From Brevundimonas sp. PAMC22021 (lineage in GTDB: Bacteria > Pseudomonadota > Alphaproteobacteria > Caulobacterales > Caulobacteraceae): DNA of 64,000 nt. The stretch covers positions 248,001 through 312,000 of the forward strand of contig NZ_CP080376.1 of assembly GCF_019443405.1 (NCBI RefSeq). Reading direction: 5' to 3'. Under the pieces are notes generated by a model that was given only the letters and a program-made list of their open reading frames with translations, did not search any database and was not told the DNA's origin. Position 1 is the stretch's first letter. Every line of letters starts with the position of its first letter. Below are positions 34,654-44,931 of the stretch, in pieces. Position numbers and translations under genes: made by a program.

Positions 34654-37600
34654 CTACTCCGCCGGAGCGTGAGCCACGCGGCGCTGGTTCTCGAACCGCT
34701 TGCCCAGGCGACGCCGGACCCAGTGGGAGAAGTCGTCGACGATGGTGAAGATCGCCGGAATGTAGAGCAGCGACAGAAAGGTCGAGGAGATCAGGCCGCC
34801 CAGCACCGCAATGGCCATGGGCGAGCGGAACTCGACGTCGGCGCCCACGCCCATGGCGATCGGCACCATGCCGGCGCCCATGGCGAAGGTCGTCATCAGG
34901 ATGGGGCGGGCGCGCTTGTGCGCCGCGTCCATGATGGCGTCGAACCGGGGCATGCCTTCCTTCTCGGCGATGATCACGTAATCGACCAGCAGGATGGAGT
35001 TCTTGGCCGCGATTCCCATCAGCATCAGTACGCCGATCAGCGCCGACATGGAGAAGCTGCCGCCGGCGATCACCAGGGCGATAAAGGCGCCGCCGATGGC
35101 CAGGGGCAGGGCGGCCATGATGGTGATCGGATAGGCGAAGCTTTTGAACAGCAGCGTCAGCACCGCGTACATCAGCAGGATGCCCGAGGCGAAGGCGATG
35201 GCGAAGCCGGTGATCATCTCCTGGATGAACTCGGCGTCGCCGGCCGGGGTCTGGCGCACGCCCGCCGGCAGGTTCTGGACGGACGGAAGACGCTGCACCG
35301 CCTGGCCGGCCGCGCCGGTGGTGATCCCGTCCAGCTCGGCGGTGATGGAGGCGATGCGCGAACGGTCCTGGCGGCTGACGGTCGCCGGTCCGGCCCCGAA
35401 GGTGATGTCCGCCACGGCGCTGAGCGGAACGGCCGCGCCGCTGCTGGTCGGCACGCGCAGGGTCTCCAGCACCGTCAGGTCCTCGCGGGCCTCCTCGGTC
35501 AGCTGCAGCCGGATCGGGATCTGCCGGTCGCCGAGGTTGTATTTGGGCAGGTTCTGATCGACGTCGCCGATGGTCGCGACCCGCACCGCCTGCGAGATGG
35601 CGCCGGCCGAAACGCCGGCCAGCGCGGCTTCGTCGGGACGCGGCCGGACCAGGATTTCAGGCCGGGCGATGGCGGCGGTGTTGACCACATTGGCCAGGCC
35701 GGGGACGCCGCGCATCTCGGCCTCGACCCTGCGGGCCGCAGCCTCCAGCGTGGCCGGATCGTCGCCCAGGATCGAGAAGGTGTAGCTGGTGCCGTCGCCG
35801 GGTCCTCCGCCCTGCTGGGCGATGCCGGCCCGGATGCGGGCGCCGGGGATCTGCTTCAGCTCATCGACCATGGCGCGGGCAAAGGCCTGCTGGCTCAGCT
35901 CGCGGTCCTCCTTGGGCACCATGTCGGCATAGACATTGGCCTGGTTCACGTCCTGGCCGCCCACAGCGGCGTAGACCGACGTGACCTCGGGTCGCGCCTC
36001 CAGACGGCGCGTGACCTGCTGAACGATGTCGTCGGTCTGGCGCAGGGTCGAGCCGGGGGGCGTCTCGATCTGAAAGGCGGCGCGAGCCTCGTCGCCGGGC
36101 GACATGAACTCGAACGACATCTTCGCGGCGACCGACAGGAAGATCGATCCGACCAGGAACAGCACGCCAAAGGCGAACACTTTCCAACGGTTGCCCAGCG
36201 ACCAGCGCAGGGCGCGCAGATAGCCGCCCATCCAGAAGGGATCCTTGTCCTCGTGCTGGCTGTGCTTGAGCATATAGGCCGCCATCAGCGGCGTCAGGGT
36301 CCGCGCCACCACCAGCGAGAAGAACACCGAGATGCAGGCGGCCAGGGCGAAGGCCTTGAAGAACTGGCCGATGATGCCCGGCATGAAGCCGACCGGCGCG
36401 AACACGGCGATAATGGTCGCGGTGGTCGCCACCACCGCCAGGCCGATCTCGTCGGCGGCCTCGACGGCGGCGTCATAGGGCGGCTTGCCGTCGCGCATGT
36501 GCCGGACGATGTTCTCGATCTCCACGATCGCGTCGTCCACCAGGATGCCGATGGTCAGGGACAGGGCCAGCAGCGTCACGACATTCAGCGACTGATCCAT
36601 CGGCCCCAACACGGCGAAGGTCGGGATCAGCGACATCGGCATGGCCGTCGCCGCAATCACCGTCGCGCGCCAGTCACGCAGGAAGATGAAGACGACGATG
36701 ACCGCCAGGATCGCGCCGAGGGCCAGGGCTTCCAACGAGGCGAGATAGCTTTCCTCGATATACTGCACGGAGGAGGTGACCTGTTCGATGGTCAGCTCGG
36801 GGTGGGCCTCGTCGATGCGGGCGACCTCTTCGCGCACCCGTTCGGCCACGGTGACCTCGCTGGCCTCGCGCGAGCGCAGGAAGTTGAAGGTCACCGCCTC
36901 CTGGCCGTTGTAGCGGGCCAGGCGGCGCGGCTCGCTCCATTTGTCCTGCACGACGCCCAGATCGCCCAGCCGGACGTTGCGGCCGTCGCCAAGCGGCACC
37001 AGGGTCTCGCGCAGCTGCTCGACGGTTCCGGCCGCGCCCAGGGTGCGCACGGCGCGCTCGGAGCCGGCCACGGTGACGCGCCCGCCCGGCAGGTTGTTGT
37101 TGACGCTGGTCAGGGCCTGGCTGACCTGGGCGGCCGTCACGCCAAAGGCCGACAGGCGCTGGGGATCGAGCTCGACGCGGATTTCGCGATCGACCCCGCC
37201 CGAGCGATTGACCTCGCCGACCCCGCCCATGGCCAGAAGGGCGCGGCTCATCTCGTTGTCGATGAACCAGCTGATCTCTTCCGGCGTCATCGTGGGCGAG
37301 CGCACCACATAGGTGATCAGGGCGTCGCCGGTGATGTCGATGCGCTGGACCGACGGCTCCTGCATGTCCTGGGGCAGGGAGGCGCGCACGCCGCTCATGG
37401 CGTTGCGCACGTCGTTGGTCGCGCGCTCGGTGTCGGTGCCCAGCTCGAACTCGATGCTGGTCGAGGACACGCCGTCGCTGACGTTGGAGTAGATGTGGCG
37501 CACGCCCGACAGGCCGGCGATGGAGTCCTCGATCAGGCGCGTGACCTGGACCTCCATCTCGGCCGGCGCCGCGCCGGGTCGCGCGGCGGTGACGGCGACC

Positions 37601-37734
37601 AGCGGAAAGTCGATGTCGGGGTTGTTGTTGATCCGCATCCCGGTGAAGCCGACGATCCCGGCCAGGGTCAGCAGAACAAACAGCAGAATGATCGGGATCG
37701 GGTTCTTGATCGCCCAGGACGAGATCTGGTTCAT
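34654..37734 (-). CDS. RND-type efflux pump, inner-membrane transporter (HAE1 family)
   Basis: A 1026-residue AcrB/MexF-like proton-driven exporter with 12 predicted transmembrane helices and two large periplasmic loops. The N-terminus ([18 protein letters not shown]) and helix IV with the proton-relay pair in [17 protein letters not shown] (about 395-411) are present, as is [19 protein letters not shown] in the porter domain. It is somewhat shorter than AcrB. The adaptor gene lies 9 bp upstream; no outer-membrane channel gene is nearby, so an unlinked TolC-type partner is likely. Substrates unknown. Confidence 0.93.
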   Translation of the reverse strand: MNQISSWAIKNPIPIILLFVLLTLAGIVGFTGMRINNNPDIDFPLVAVTAARPGAAPAEMEVQVTRLIEDSIAGLSGVRHIYSNVSDGVSSTSIEFELGTDTERATNDVRNAMSGVRASLPQDMQEPSVQRIDITGDALITYVVRSPTMTPEEISWFIDNEMSRALLAMGGVGEVNRSGGVDREIRVELDPQRLSAFGVTAAQVSQALTSVNNNLPGGRVTVAGSERAVRTLGAAGTVEQLRETLVPLGDGRNVRLGDLGVVQDKWSEPRRLARYNGQEAVTFNFLRSREASEVTVAERVREEVARIDEAHPELTIEQVTSSVQYIEESYLASLEALALGAILAVIVVFIFLRDWRATVIAATAMPMSLIPTFAVLGPMDQSLNVVTLLALSLTIGILVDDAIVEIENIVRHMRDGKPPYDAAVEAADEIGLAVVATTATIIAVFAPVGFMPGIIGQFFKAFALAACISVFFSLVVARTLTPLMAAYMLKHSQHEDKDPFWMGGYLRALRWSLGNRWKVFAFGVLFLVGSIFLSVAAKMSFEFMSPGDEARAAFQIETPPGSTLRQTDDIVQQVTRRLEARPEVTSVYAAVGGQDVNQANVYADMVPKEDRELSQQAFARAMVDELKQIPGARIRAGIAQQGGGPGDGTSYTFSILGDDPATLEAAARRVEAEMRGVPGLANVVNTAAIARPEILVRPRPDEAALAGVSAGAISQAVRVATIGDVDQNLPKYNLGDRQIPIRLQLTEEAREDLTVLETLRVPTSSGAAVPLSAVADITFGAGPATVSRQDRSRIASITAELDGITTGAAGQAVQRLPSVQNLPAGVRQTPAGDAEFIQEMITGFAIAFASGILLMYAVLTLLFKSFAYPITIMAALPLAIGGAFIALVIAGGSFSMSALIGVLMLMGIAAKNSILLVDYVIIAEKEGMPRFDAIMDAAHKRARPILMTTFAMGAGMVPIAMGVGADVEFRSPMAIAVLGGLISSTFLSLLYIPAIFTIVDDFSHWVRRRLGKRFENQRRVAHAPAE

Positions 37735-37743
37735 GGCCGCGCC

Positions 37744-38889
37744 TTACTTCGTCGCCGGTTGGACGGCCTGGGCGGGCTGTGCCGGCTGAGCCGGTTGCTG
37801 CGGCACGGCGACCCGGTCCCCGTCGTTCAGGAAGCCGGCCCCCTCGACCACCACACGGGCGCCGGCGGCCACGCCTTCGATCGCCGTCTGGGCGTCGGTG
37901 CGCGACAGCACCGTGATCGGCTGGAAGCGCACCGTGCTGTCGCCGTTCAGCAGAAACACGCCGGCGCGATTGTTGCGATAAAGCACCGAGCCGGTCGGCA
38001 CGGTGGTGGCCGGCCGGGCGCCCACCGCGATTTCGGCGCGCGCGAACATGCCCGGACGCAGGGCGCTGCCGGGCTGCAGCGAAACGCGGGCGATGCCCAG
38101 GCGGGTCTCGGCGTTCACTTCGGGCGTGACGACCCGAACGGTTCCGGTGGTCTGGCCGGCCTCGCTGGAGGTGATGCTCGCCGACTGGCCCGCGCGGACC
38201 AGCGGCAGTTCGGTCTCGGGCACCTGGGCGTCCAGCTCCAGCCGGCCGTCGCGAACCATCCGGAACAGCTCGGTCCCCGCCGCGATGATCTGGCCGCGCG
38301 TGACGCTGCGGCTGACGATCAGGCCCGAGACAGGCGCGCGGATGGTGGCCTGCGACAGGCGGGTCTGGGTCTCCGACAGGGCGGCGCGCGCCGAGGCGAC
38401 GCCTGCGCGCGAGGCTCTCTGATCGGCCAGCGCCGTGTCCAGAGCGGCCTGGGCCAGGAAGCCGCGCTCGCGCAGTTCCTGGGCGCGGGACAGGGCGGCG
38501 TCGTCGCGGGCGGCGTTGGCCTCGGCCGTCTGCACCGCCGCCTGCTGCTGGCGAAGCTGGGCGCGCAGCAGCGCATCATTCATCTGAACCAGGGGCTGGC
38601 CCTGGCGGACATAGGCGCCCTCGTCGACATAGACGGCCGTCGCGGTCAGGCCGCCGGTCTCGGCGCCGACGGGCACCTCTTCCCAGGCCGAAACGCTGCC
38701 GGAGGCGGTCACGGTGCGAGGCAGATTGCTCTGGCCGACCACCGCCGTGGTCACCGTTTGGCGAGACGCGCCCCCGGCGGCGCCCGCCTTTTCCTGGCCC
38801 GCCTTGTCCTCGCCGCCGCCGCAGGCGGCCAGCATCAGCACGCTGATCGCGGTCGTGAAGGCCAGGGCCGATCGGGTCATGGTCGCCAC
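37744..38889 (-). CDS. RND efflux periplasmic adaptor (membrane fusion protein), lipoprotein
   Basis: Periplasmic adaptor linking the RND pump to an outer-membrane channel. The protein has 381 residues, a signal peptide with lipobox LMLAAC (Cys about residue 25), a lipoyl-like half domain (EVPVGAETGGLTATAVYVDE), an alpha-helical hairpin rich in Ala/Gln/Arg (about 100-165), a second lipoyl half (ATIRAPVSGLIVSRSV) and a beta-barrel domain. The C-terminus is a Gln/Ala/Pro repeat (PAQPAQPAQ). GTG 38889 is chosen because GAGGA lies 8 bases before it; ATG 38880 is the alternative. Confidence 0.92.
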   Translation of the reverse strand: MATMTRSALAFTTAISVLMLAACGGGEDKAGQEKAGAAGGASRQTVTTAVVGQSNLPRTVTASGSVSAWEEVPVGAETGGLTATAVYVDEGAYVRQGQPLVQMNDALLRAQLRQQQAAVQTAEANAARDDAALSRAQELRERGFLAQAALDTALADQRASRAGVASARAALSETQTRLSQATIRAPVSGLIVSRSVTRGQIIAAGTELFRMVRDGRLELDAQVPETELPLVRAGQSASITSSEAGQTTGTVRVVTPEVNAETRLGIARVSLQPGSALRPGMFARAEIAVGARPATTVPTGSVLYRNNRAGVFLLNGDSTVRFQPITVLSRTDAQTAIEGVAAGARVVVEGAGFLNDGDRVAVPQQPAQPAQPAQAVQPATK

Positions 38890-39045
38890 AGTGTTGTTCC
38901 TCGGATCTGGTGAGCAGGGCCTCGAGCACAGCCATAGCCGTTCGCGCAACCGCCCTCAAACGTGCAAGCGTCGCATTACCACACCTTAATGCGCTTCTGA
39001 CGCCGCGCTTTGTGCGAACCGCCCGCCCATGCTACCGGCGCGCGG

Positions 39046-40854
39046 ATGAGCAGCACCCCCGTCGAGCGCATCCGAAACTTCAGTGTGGTGGCCCACATCG
39101 ACCACGGCAAGTCGACCCTGTCGGATCGGCTGATCCAGACGACGGGCGGGCTGACGGCGCGGGAGATGACCAGCCAGGTGCTGGACAACATGGAGATCGA
39201 GCAGGAGCGCGGGATCACCATCAAGGCGCAGACGGTCAGGCTGCACTACAAGGCGCAGGACGGGCTGGACTACGTCCTGAACCTGATGGACACGCCGGGG
39301 CACGTGGACTTCGCCTATGAGGTCAGCCGCTCGCTGGCGGCGTGCGAGGGCTCGCTTCTGGTGGTGGACGCGTCGCAGGGCGTCGAGGCCCAGACGCTGG
39401 CCAACGTCTATCAGGCCATCGAGAACAACCACGAGATCGTGCCGGTCCTGAACAAGGTGGACCTGCCCGCCGCCGAGCCCGACCGCGTGCGCGCCCAGAT
39501 CGAGGACGTGATCGGCATCGACGCCTCCGACGCCGTGCTGGCCAGCGCCAAGTCGGGCCTGGGCATCGAGGACGTGCTGGAGGCCATCGTCACCCGCCTG
39601 CCCGCGCCCAAGGGCGACGTCAATGCGCCGCTGAAGGCCATGCTGGTCGACGCCTGGTACGATCCCTACCTGGGCGTGGTGCTGCTGGTGCGGGTGTTCG
39701 ACGGCGTCTTGAAGACCGGCATGCGGGTCAAGATGATGCAGTCCGGCTCGACCCACCTGGTGGACCGCGTCGGCGTGTTTCTGCCCAAGAACACCCCGGT
39801 CGAGGCGCTCGGCCCCGGCGAGGTTGGCTTCATCACCGCCCAGATCAAGGAAGTGGCCCACGCCGCCGTTGGCGACACCATCACCGACGAGAAGAAACCG
39901 ACGGCCGAGCCGCTGAAGGGCTTCAAGGAGGTGCAGTCGGTGGTGTTCTGCGGCCTGTTCCCCGTGGACGCCGCCGACTTCGAGGACCTGCGCGCCGCCA
40001 TCGGCCGCCTGCGCCTGAACGACGCCTCCTTCACCTTCGAGATGGAGAGCTCGGCCGCGCTGGGCTTCGGCTTCCGCTGCGGCTTCTTGGGATTGCTGCA
40101 CCTGGAGATCATCCAGGAGCGCCTGAGCCGCGAGTTCAACCTGGACCTGATCGCGACCGCCCCCAGCGTGGTCTACAAGATCATCCAGCGCGACGGGACC
40201 GAGATCGACCTGCACAACCCCGCCGACCTGCCCGACGTGATGCAGATCGAAAGCATCGCCGAACCCTGGATCAAGGCCACCATCCTGACGCCCGACGAAT
40301 ACCTGGGCGGGGTGATCAAGCTGTGCCAGGACCGCCGGGGCGAGCAAAAGGAGCTGTCCTACGTCGGCAGCCGCGCCATGGTGGTCTATGAGCTGCCGCT
40401 GAACGAGGTGGTGTTCGACTTCTATGACCGGCTGAAGTCGATCTCGAAGGGCTACGCCAGCTTCGACTATGAGTTGACGGACTACAAGCAGGGCGACCTG
40501 GTCAAGATGTCGATCCTGGTCAACGCCGAGCCGGTCGACGCCCTGTCCATGCTGGTCCACCGCCAGCGCGCCGAAACGCGCGGCCGCGGCATGGTGGAGA
40601 AGATGAAGGAGCTGATCCCGCCCCACCTGTTCCAAATCCCGATCCAGGCCGCCATCGGCGGCAAGATCATCGCCCGCGAAACCGTCCGCGCCCTGCGAAA
40701 GGACGTGACCTCCAAATGCTACGGCGGCGACGCCACCCGCAAGAAGAAGCTGCTGGAAAAGCAAAAGGCCGGCAAGAAGCGCATGCGCCAGTTCGGCAAG
40801 GTCGAAATCCCGCAGGAAGCCTTCATCGCGGCGTTGAAGATGGACGAGGATTGA
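39046..40854 (+). CDS. lepA: Elongation factor 4 (LepA)
   Basis: Ribosome-bound translational GTPase of 602 residues that back-translocates or remodels stalled ribosomes. G motifs: AHIDHGKST (about 16-24), DTPGHVDF (about 82-89), NKVD (about 136-139). The EF4-specific C-terminal domain is complete, ending with [18 protein letters not shown] and [13 protein letters not shown] 39046 starts [20 protein letters not shown], the usual N-terminus. The restriction enzyme gene starts only 2 bp after its stop. Confidence 0.97.
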   Translation: MSSTPVERIRNFSVVAHIDHGKSTLSDRLIQTTGGLTAREMTSQVLDNMEIEQERGITIKAQTVRLHYKAQDGLDYVLNLMDTPGHVDFAYEVSRSLAACEGSLLVVDASQGVEAQTLANVYQAIENNHEIVPVLNKVDLPAAEPDRVRAQIEDVIGIDASDAVLASAKSGLGIEDVLEAIVTRLPAPKGDVNAPLKAMLVDAWYDPYLGVVLLVRVFDGVLKTGMRVKMMQSGSTHLVDRVGVFLPKNTPVEALGPGEVGFITAQIKEVAHAAVGDTITDEKKPTAEPLKGFKEVQSVVFCGLFPVDAADFEDLRAAIGRLRLNDASFTFEMESSAALGFGFRCGFLGLLHLEIIQERLSREFNLDLIATAPSVVYKIIQRDGTEIDLHNPADLPDVMQIESIAEPWIKATILTPDEYLGGVIKLCQDRRGEQKELSYVGSRAMVVYELPLNEVVFDFYDRLKSISKGYASFDYELTDYKQGDLVKMSILVNAEPVDALSMLVHRQRAETRGRGMVEKMKELIPPHLFQIPIQAAIGGKIIARETVRALRKDVTSKCYGGDATRKKKLLEKQKAGKKRMRQFGKVEIPQEAFIAALKMDED

Positions 40855-40856
40855 GC

Positions 40857-41717
40857 ATGGCAGATGAGATGACCGAATCCCTCGTCGTAGCTGCCCGTCG
40901 TCGCTTCCATGCTGGTATGATCCAAGCAGGATTGTTGACGACCAATGAAAAAGGAGTGGCTAGCATTGCCGATTCCGCGTCGGCGTCTAGTCGTGATATT
41001 TCCCGGTTGTTTCTCACCAAGATAGGCAACGAAGCACTTGGTGCGCGCCTTGCAGGTCAAACCGCAGGGCGTGGATTTGAAGATTTTGTGAGAACATTCT
41101 TAGCCGAGATATTCCCACGTCTGTCCATGGTCAGGTGTGGTGATTTCGAGATAGCATCCGGTGGATTGATCTCGACCTACGATCAGTATGCTCATCTAAC
41201 GGCCGTCGAGAGAGCTGTTCAGAACGATGCTGATCTCAGAGTGGCGATGGGGCGCGACTATATCATACGCCCTGACGTCGTCATCTATCGAAACCCGGTC
41301 TCCGACGAGATGTTAAACGCCTCCGAGAGCATCGTTGAAGATGAATTCGCGCGTCACACGCCTTTACGCCAGCGGAACGGCGGTGACCCAATCCTACATG
41401 CCAGCGTCTCATGTAAGTGGACGATCCGTTCAGATCGGGCTCAAAACGCTCGCAGTGAAGCGCTCAATCTGATCCGCAATCGGAAAGGTAAGCTTCCTCA
41501 CATCGCCGTGGTAACTGCGGAACCGTTGATGAGTCGCATTGCTTCTCTGGCATTAGGAACTGGCGACATCGATTGTGTCTATCATATCGGCTTACCTGAG
41601 TTGGGTGCCGCCACTTCAGAACGGGGGAGCGAAGAGGCCCAGGACCTCTTCCGTATGATGTCTGACGGTCGTCGCTTGCGAGACATATCAGACCTCCCCT
41701 TCGACTTGGCAGTTTAG
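40857..41717 (+). CDS. NgoMIV-type restriction endonuclease (predicted GCCGGC)
   Basis: Type II restriction enzyme, 286 residues, the same length I recall for R.NgoMIV. The NgoMIV/Cfr10I active-site pattern PD-x46-K-x13-E is present: Asp140 in IIRPDVVIY, then SCK with Lys187, and Glu201 in NARSEAL. These positions agree with those I remember for NgoMIV, which cuts GCCGGC as a tetramer. Its GC content is clearly below that of lepA, and it uses codons such as AAA, TTA and ATA, which points to transfer. It begins 2 bp after lepA without room for its own promoter and converges on the methylase gene with a 4-bp overlap. Confidence 0.9.
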   Translation: MADEMTESLVVAARRRFHAGMIQAGLLTTNEKGVASIADSASASSRDISRLFLTKIGNEALGARLAGQTAGRGFEDFVRTFLAEIFPRLSMVRCGDFEIASGGLISTYDQYAHLTAVERAVQNDADLRVAMGRDYIIRPDVVIYRNPVSDEMLNASESIVEDEFARHTPLRQRNGGDPILHASVSCKWTIRSDRAQNARSEALNLIRNRKGKLPHIAVVTAEPLMSRIASLALGTGDIDCVYHIGLPELGAATSERGSEEAQDLFRMMSDGRRLRDISDLPFDLAV

Positions 41718-42781
41718 GCGGCAATCGTCCGAGGTAGCAGTATGCTTTGCACAACTCGAGCCAAGGCGCCTGCTAGATGCGGAGGAACGGCATTACCAAT
41801 CTGCCTGGCCACCTCAACTTTGGTTCCGTAAAATCTAAAATCATCTGGGAATCCCATCAGGCGCGCGGCTTCTCTGTGACTGATGGGCCGATTAGCCTCT
41901 GGGTGAAGATACCGGCCCTTCTCTGGCTTGTAGAACTCTGTTCGGATGGTCACCGAGGGTCTGTCCCACCAAAGACGTCCAAATAGATCAGTCCCGCCAC
42001 TAGTCTTTCTTACCCAGCAATCTGGAGTGATGTCGGGGCGGTTCGCGAGAAGGTCAAAGCGGTTACCTCCTGGTGGAACCGCAGCATACCGATCTAGACT
42101 CTTCTGTGTGGGCGTTCGACCGAAATGAAGGCCGAGGATGCGGTGCGAGCCTATCTCGGTGCCGACTGTTTCTTCAGGCAGATCTGAAATTACGTCTCGC
42201 ACAGTGCGCCACCTGGGCAAGTTGCGGCTGACTTTCGGATCAGCGTGCGAGGGCAGCGGTGGGAAGTTCGGTAGATTGAATGCTTCGCGCCAACCCAAGA
42301 TGATTGTGCGCTTACGCGTTTGAGGTGCGCCATAATCAGCAGCGTTAACAATGGCAGCTTCGGTGTAAAAGCCGTGCTGCCGCGCCTTCTTCTCGATGAG
42401 GTTGCGCTCTGGGGAGCGGTAAAGCTCGGCGACGTTCTCCATCACAAAAGCCCGTGCGCCGGACTTCTCCGCAATTTCGATAAAGGGCTCCCAAAGCGCC
42501 CGGCGTGCATCGCCATCACGCTTACGATTAAGGAGGCTGAAACCTTGGCAAGGAGGCCCACCAATCACAACGTCCGCCTGAGGCACCTCGTTGTGCAACA
42601 GCCAGTGCTCGATGTTCGCCTGAACAGCGCGGCCGCTGAAGTTCAGCTCATGCGTCTTCACAGCCGCAGGATCGTTGTCGATCGCCAGGACGGGCTCAAA
42701 GCCGCCGCAGAAACGCTTGTCGCAGAAGCCGAGGCTCATGCCACCAGCACCGCTGAAAAGATCGATCAACCGGAGGGACAT
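41714..42781 (-). CDS. DNA cytosine-C5 methyltransferase (partner of the NgoMIV-type enzyme)
   Basis: A 355-residue 5-methylcytosine methyltransferase. Motif I is LIDLFSGAGGMSLGF (about 4-18), the catalytic PCQ is in GGPPCQGFSLLNRKR (about 73-87), ENV is motif VI, QTRKRTIILG motif VIII, and ARQIGNAVPPHLAGAL (about 329-344) motif X. It presumably protects GCCGGC sites. The start at 42781 has GGAAAAGCC upstream; an ATG 24 bp earlier has none. The low-GC composition is shared with its neighbours. The Vsr gene is upstream in the same direction. Confidence 0.93.
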   Translation of the reverse strand: MSLRLIDLFSGAGGMSLGFCDKRFCGGFEPVLAIDNDPAAVKTHELNFSGRAVQANIEHWLLHNEVPQADVVIGGPPCQGFSLLNRKRDGDARRALWEPFIEIAEKSGARAFVMENVAELYRSPERNLIEKKARQHGFYTEAAIVNAADYGAPQTRKRTIILGWREAFNLPNFPPLPSHADPKVSRNLPRWRTVRDVISDLPEETVGTEIGSHRILGLHFGRTPTQKSLDRYAAVPPGGNRFDLLANRPDITPDCWVRKTSGGTDLFGRLWWDRPSVTIRTEFYKPEKGRYLHPEANRPISHREAARLMGFPDDFRFYGTKVEVARQIGNAVPPHLAGALARVVQSILLPRTIAA

Positions 42782-42853
42782 GGCTTTTCCAACAGTGAGC
42801 GTCATGCAACAAAACGCGAACAAGCGGGCTTGTCAACAGAATGCAACCTATGA

Positions 42854-43270
42854 TTACATTCTGCCGCGAGGTAGCCTCAGGCGCTCTTGTATCAGCTCCT
42901 TGAGCTGAGTCGCGTCTTTAGTCTCGCATTCCCAAAGAGTGACCACGCGGAGCCCAGCTTTCACCAGCGCGGCCTCGACCTCCGCATCTCGTTCGCGGTT
43001 ACGAGCGAACTTTGCCTGCCATAGCTCTCGATTATGGATCGGCGTCGTACCTCGCCTGCAAGTATGTTGATGCCAAAAACAGCCGTGAACTTGGATCGCC
43101 CAACCCCGCGCTCGATTTGCGAAATCCGGCCGCCCGGGGAGGTTCTTGACGTTCCGGCGGTAAGCGACCTCGAGGCTGCGTAAGGCTTCAGCCACCTTAT
43201 CCTCGGGTGCGGTCCGCGCCTGCTTGACGCGAGACATGGCCTCGGAAGTCCGAGCATCTTTCGGTTTCAT
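42854..43270 (-). CDS. vsr: Very short patch repair endonuclease (Vsr) of the restriction-modification locus
   Basis: A 138-residue T:G mismatch endonuclease that repairs deaminated 5-methylcytosines made by the adjoining methylase. Catalytic residues are Glu in TAPED (23), Asp in LPGRPD (49), and His in VHGCFWHQH (62 and 67). WECE near residue 114 is the conserved C-terminal block. It lies 72 bp upstream of the methylase in the same direction. A second, divergent Vsr copy is encoded at 11038-11541 without a methylase. Confidence 0.93.
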   Translation of the reverse strand: MKPKDARTSEAMSRVKQARTAPEDKVAEALRSLEVAYRRNVKNLPGRPDFANRARGWAIQVHGCFWHQHTCRRGTTPIHNRELWQAKFARNRERDAEVEAALVKAGLRVVTLWECETKDATQLKELIQERLRLPRGRM

Positions 43271-43526
43271 AGGCGACGGCTACTGACCAGGTGGTGGCTT
43301 CATCTGGTAAGTAATAACGGCGATCCAAGGTTGGTTGCCTGAGCAGTGAGCCTGAGTGAAGGTCGCTCACGCCTACAACGTCGCTGTCTGGGAACGTCTA
43401 CTTCCGCTTGCGCATAGGTGGCTCAGACCGATCTATGTCGCATTCGGCTTCGCGGCCTGGCGGGCGTTCCAGCGGCTTGCAGGCCGACTTTCCCGCCATA
43501 GCTGACCTTTCGGCTAACCTCCCGCC
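43271..43526. other. Spacer at the edge of the restriction-modification locus
   Basis: 256 bp without a convincing gene. Composition changes from the lower-GC restriction locus to host-like GC within it. A 6-bp hairpin GTGAGC/GCTCAC (43346-43351 with 43365-43370) is the only structure noticed. Divergent promoters for vsr and the HTH gene are expected here but are not obvious. Confidence 0.4.
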
Positions 43527-44294
43527 ATGACCCGCGCCTATGCCGAAGCTCCCGCCACCCACTATCGCCTGACGGCGGAGACCTGGGCGATCATCGCCGA
43601 GGAGTACAAGAACGGGGCGACGGCCAAGGAGCTGGGGGCCAAGTGGAAGGTGGCGCCGTCCTCGGTCTATCGCTACGCCTGCCGCGACGGCTTCACCAAG
43701 AAGTCCATGGGCGATGCGCGGGCGCGGGCCCATGCGCGGATGGTGGAGGAGGAGCAGGGCGCGGCGCGGGCGCTGAACCCCGTGGGCTCGCGCGCGCTGG
43801 CCGGGCTGTTTGCGCCGGCGCCGGTGGGGAACGAACAGGCGGGCGATGCGGGCGAGCTGGCGCGGACGGCGACGCTGGCGTCCGGGCGGGCCATGCACGG
43901 GCGGCTGTGGGCCGAGGCCAAGGCGCTGGCGGCGCTGGCCGAAACCTACGCCAAGCTGGCCGAGCGGGGCGATCCCCGGCGAGGCGGCATGACGGTGGAC
44001 ACCATGCCGCTGGATCTGAGGCTCGCGGTGCTGCTGGACGAGGAGGTGAGCGAGCGCTTCAGCCTGATCGGCTCGGAGCCCGGGCGCGATCCCGACCACG
44101 AGATCAAGCAGCGGTACTGGGAGTGTCGCAACGCCCAGCACCGCGCCGAAGGTGAGATCACCGACATGCATAACCGCAAGTGGTTCAGGGCCCGCTGGCG
44201 GGCGGCGGCGCTGGAGCGGCAGCTGCGGGGGCTGGGGCACGAACCGATCCCTGAGCCGCCCGAGGGCCACCCGCGCCCCCGCTGGGACGAATAG
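43527..44294 (+). CDS. HTH-domain protein of unknown function, paralogue of the 183-residue protein at 44932
   Basis: A 255-residue protein. Residues about 15-55 (ETWAIIAEEYKNGATAKELG, then KWKVAPSSVYRYACRDGFTK) form a helix-turn-helix resembling transposase or terminase-small-subunit DNA-binding domains. The rest is helical and Ala/Arg/Glu-rich, ending in a Pro-rich tail. GC is host-like (about 70%). The protein at 44932-45483 shares the N-terminal pattern ETW-x2-I and the G-x-TA-x2-L spacing. I do not recognise a function; terminase-like or regulatory are both possible. Confidence 0.7.
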   Translation: MTRAYAEAPATHYRLTAETWAIIAEEYKNGATAKELGAKWKVAPSSVYRYACRDGFTKKSMGDARARAHARMVEEEQGAARALNPVGSRALAGLFAPAPVGNEQAGDAGELARTATLASGRAMHGRLWAEAKALAALAETYAKLAERGDPRRGGMTVDTMPLDLRLAVLLDEEVSERFSLIGSEPGRDPDHEIKQRYWECRNAQHRAEGEITDMHNRKWFRARWRAAALERQLRGLGHEPIPEPPEGHPRPRWDE

Positions 44295-44297
44295 GCG

Positions 44298-44822
44298 TCA
44301 GGAGACGTAGCGGTCGAACTCTTCCTTGTAGCGCGCGGCCAGGCGGTCCTGGTGCTCGCCGTGCTTCTTGAGGTGGATGAACCAGCCGTGTTCTTCCTCA
44401 TAGACGTGAGTCAGGACGGCCCCCTTGATGTGGCCGAACTTGTCGGCCCAAGCCTCGTCGGCGGGGTCGATGTTCTCCAGCTCGGCCATCTGCATCTTGG
44501 CCGTGTCCTGCTCGGTATAGGCGATGCCCGCCTGCGCCTTGTGCCCCGACTGGGCCATGGCCGGATAGAGCACCAGCTCCTCGGCCAGCGAATGGCCGTT
44601 CAGCACCAGCGCCAGGTCCTTGCAGGCGGCGATCCGCTCGGCGGGGGTGCGGGCGGCCGAGCCGCGCTCGAAGCCTGAGCGGATCTGGTCGTGGTGGTCC
44701 AGCGCCATGGACAGCCAGTCGCCGGGGGCGGCCATCTGGCGGGCCTTGGCGGTGGCCTCGGCGCGCTGCTCTTCCGACGGGGCGGGGGTGACGGCGGCGA
44801 TGGCCTTGTCGATGATGGACAT
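44298..44822 (-). CDS. Hemerythrin-domain protein
   Basis: A 174-residue protein with a four-helix hemerythrin/HHE fold that probably binds a di-iron centre. Candidate ligands: MALDHHDQIRSGF (about 40-52), GHSLAEELVLYPAM (about 75-88), and THVYEEEHGWFIHLKKHGEH (about 139-158). Such proteins sense or store oxygen or respond to nitrosative stress. It lies between two HTH genes without obvious functional relation to them, tail to tail with the one at 43527 (3 bp apart). Confidence 0.88.
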   Translation of the reverse strand: MSIIDKAIAAVTPAPSEEQRAEATAKARQMAAPGDWLSMALDHHDQIRSGFERGSAARTPAERIAACKDLALVLNGHSLAEELVLYPAMAQSGHKAQAGIAYTEQDTAKMQMAELENIDPADEAWADKFGHIKGAVLTHVYEEEHGWFIHLKKHGEHQDRLAARYKEEFDRYVS

Positions 44823-44931
44823 GGGGCGGGCTCCGAAAAACGGTTGGGATAGTCTACGGAGCGGAAGGGGCGAGGCGCGCGCCGGTTCCTGTGAGAGTGA
44901 ATCGCACGCCGGCCGAGGCGGGGGGGGCGCA

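Noticed and set aside
34669..38913. A 1414-codon plus-strand open frame opposite the RND efflux genes
   Set aside because: Same GC-driven artefact; no domain, low-complexity HHRG-rich translation, and both RND genes are clear on the other strand.
42320..42853. A 177-codon plus-strand frame inside the cytosine methylase gene
   Set aside because: It is antisense to motifs I to VIII of the methylase and has no ribosome site or recognisable domain.
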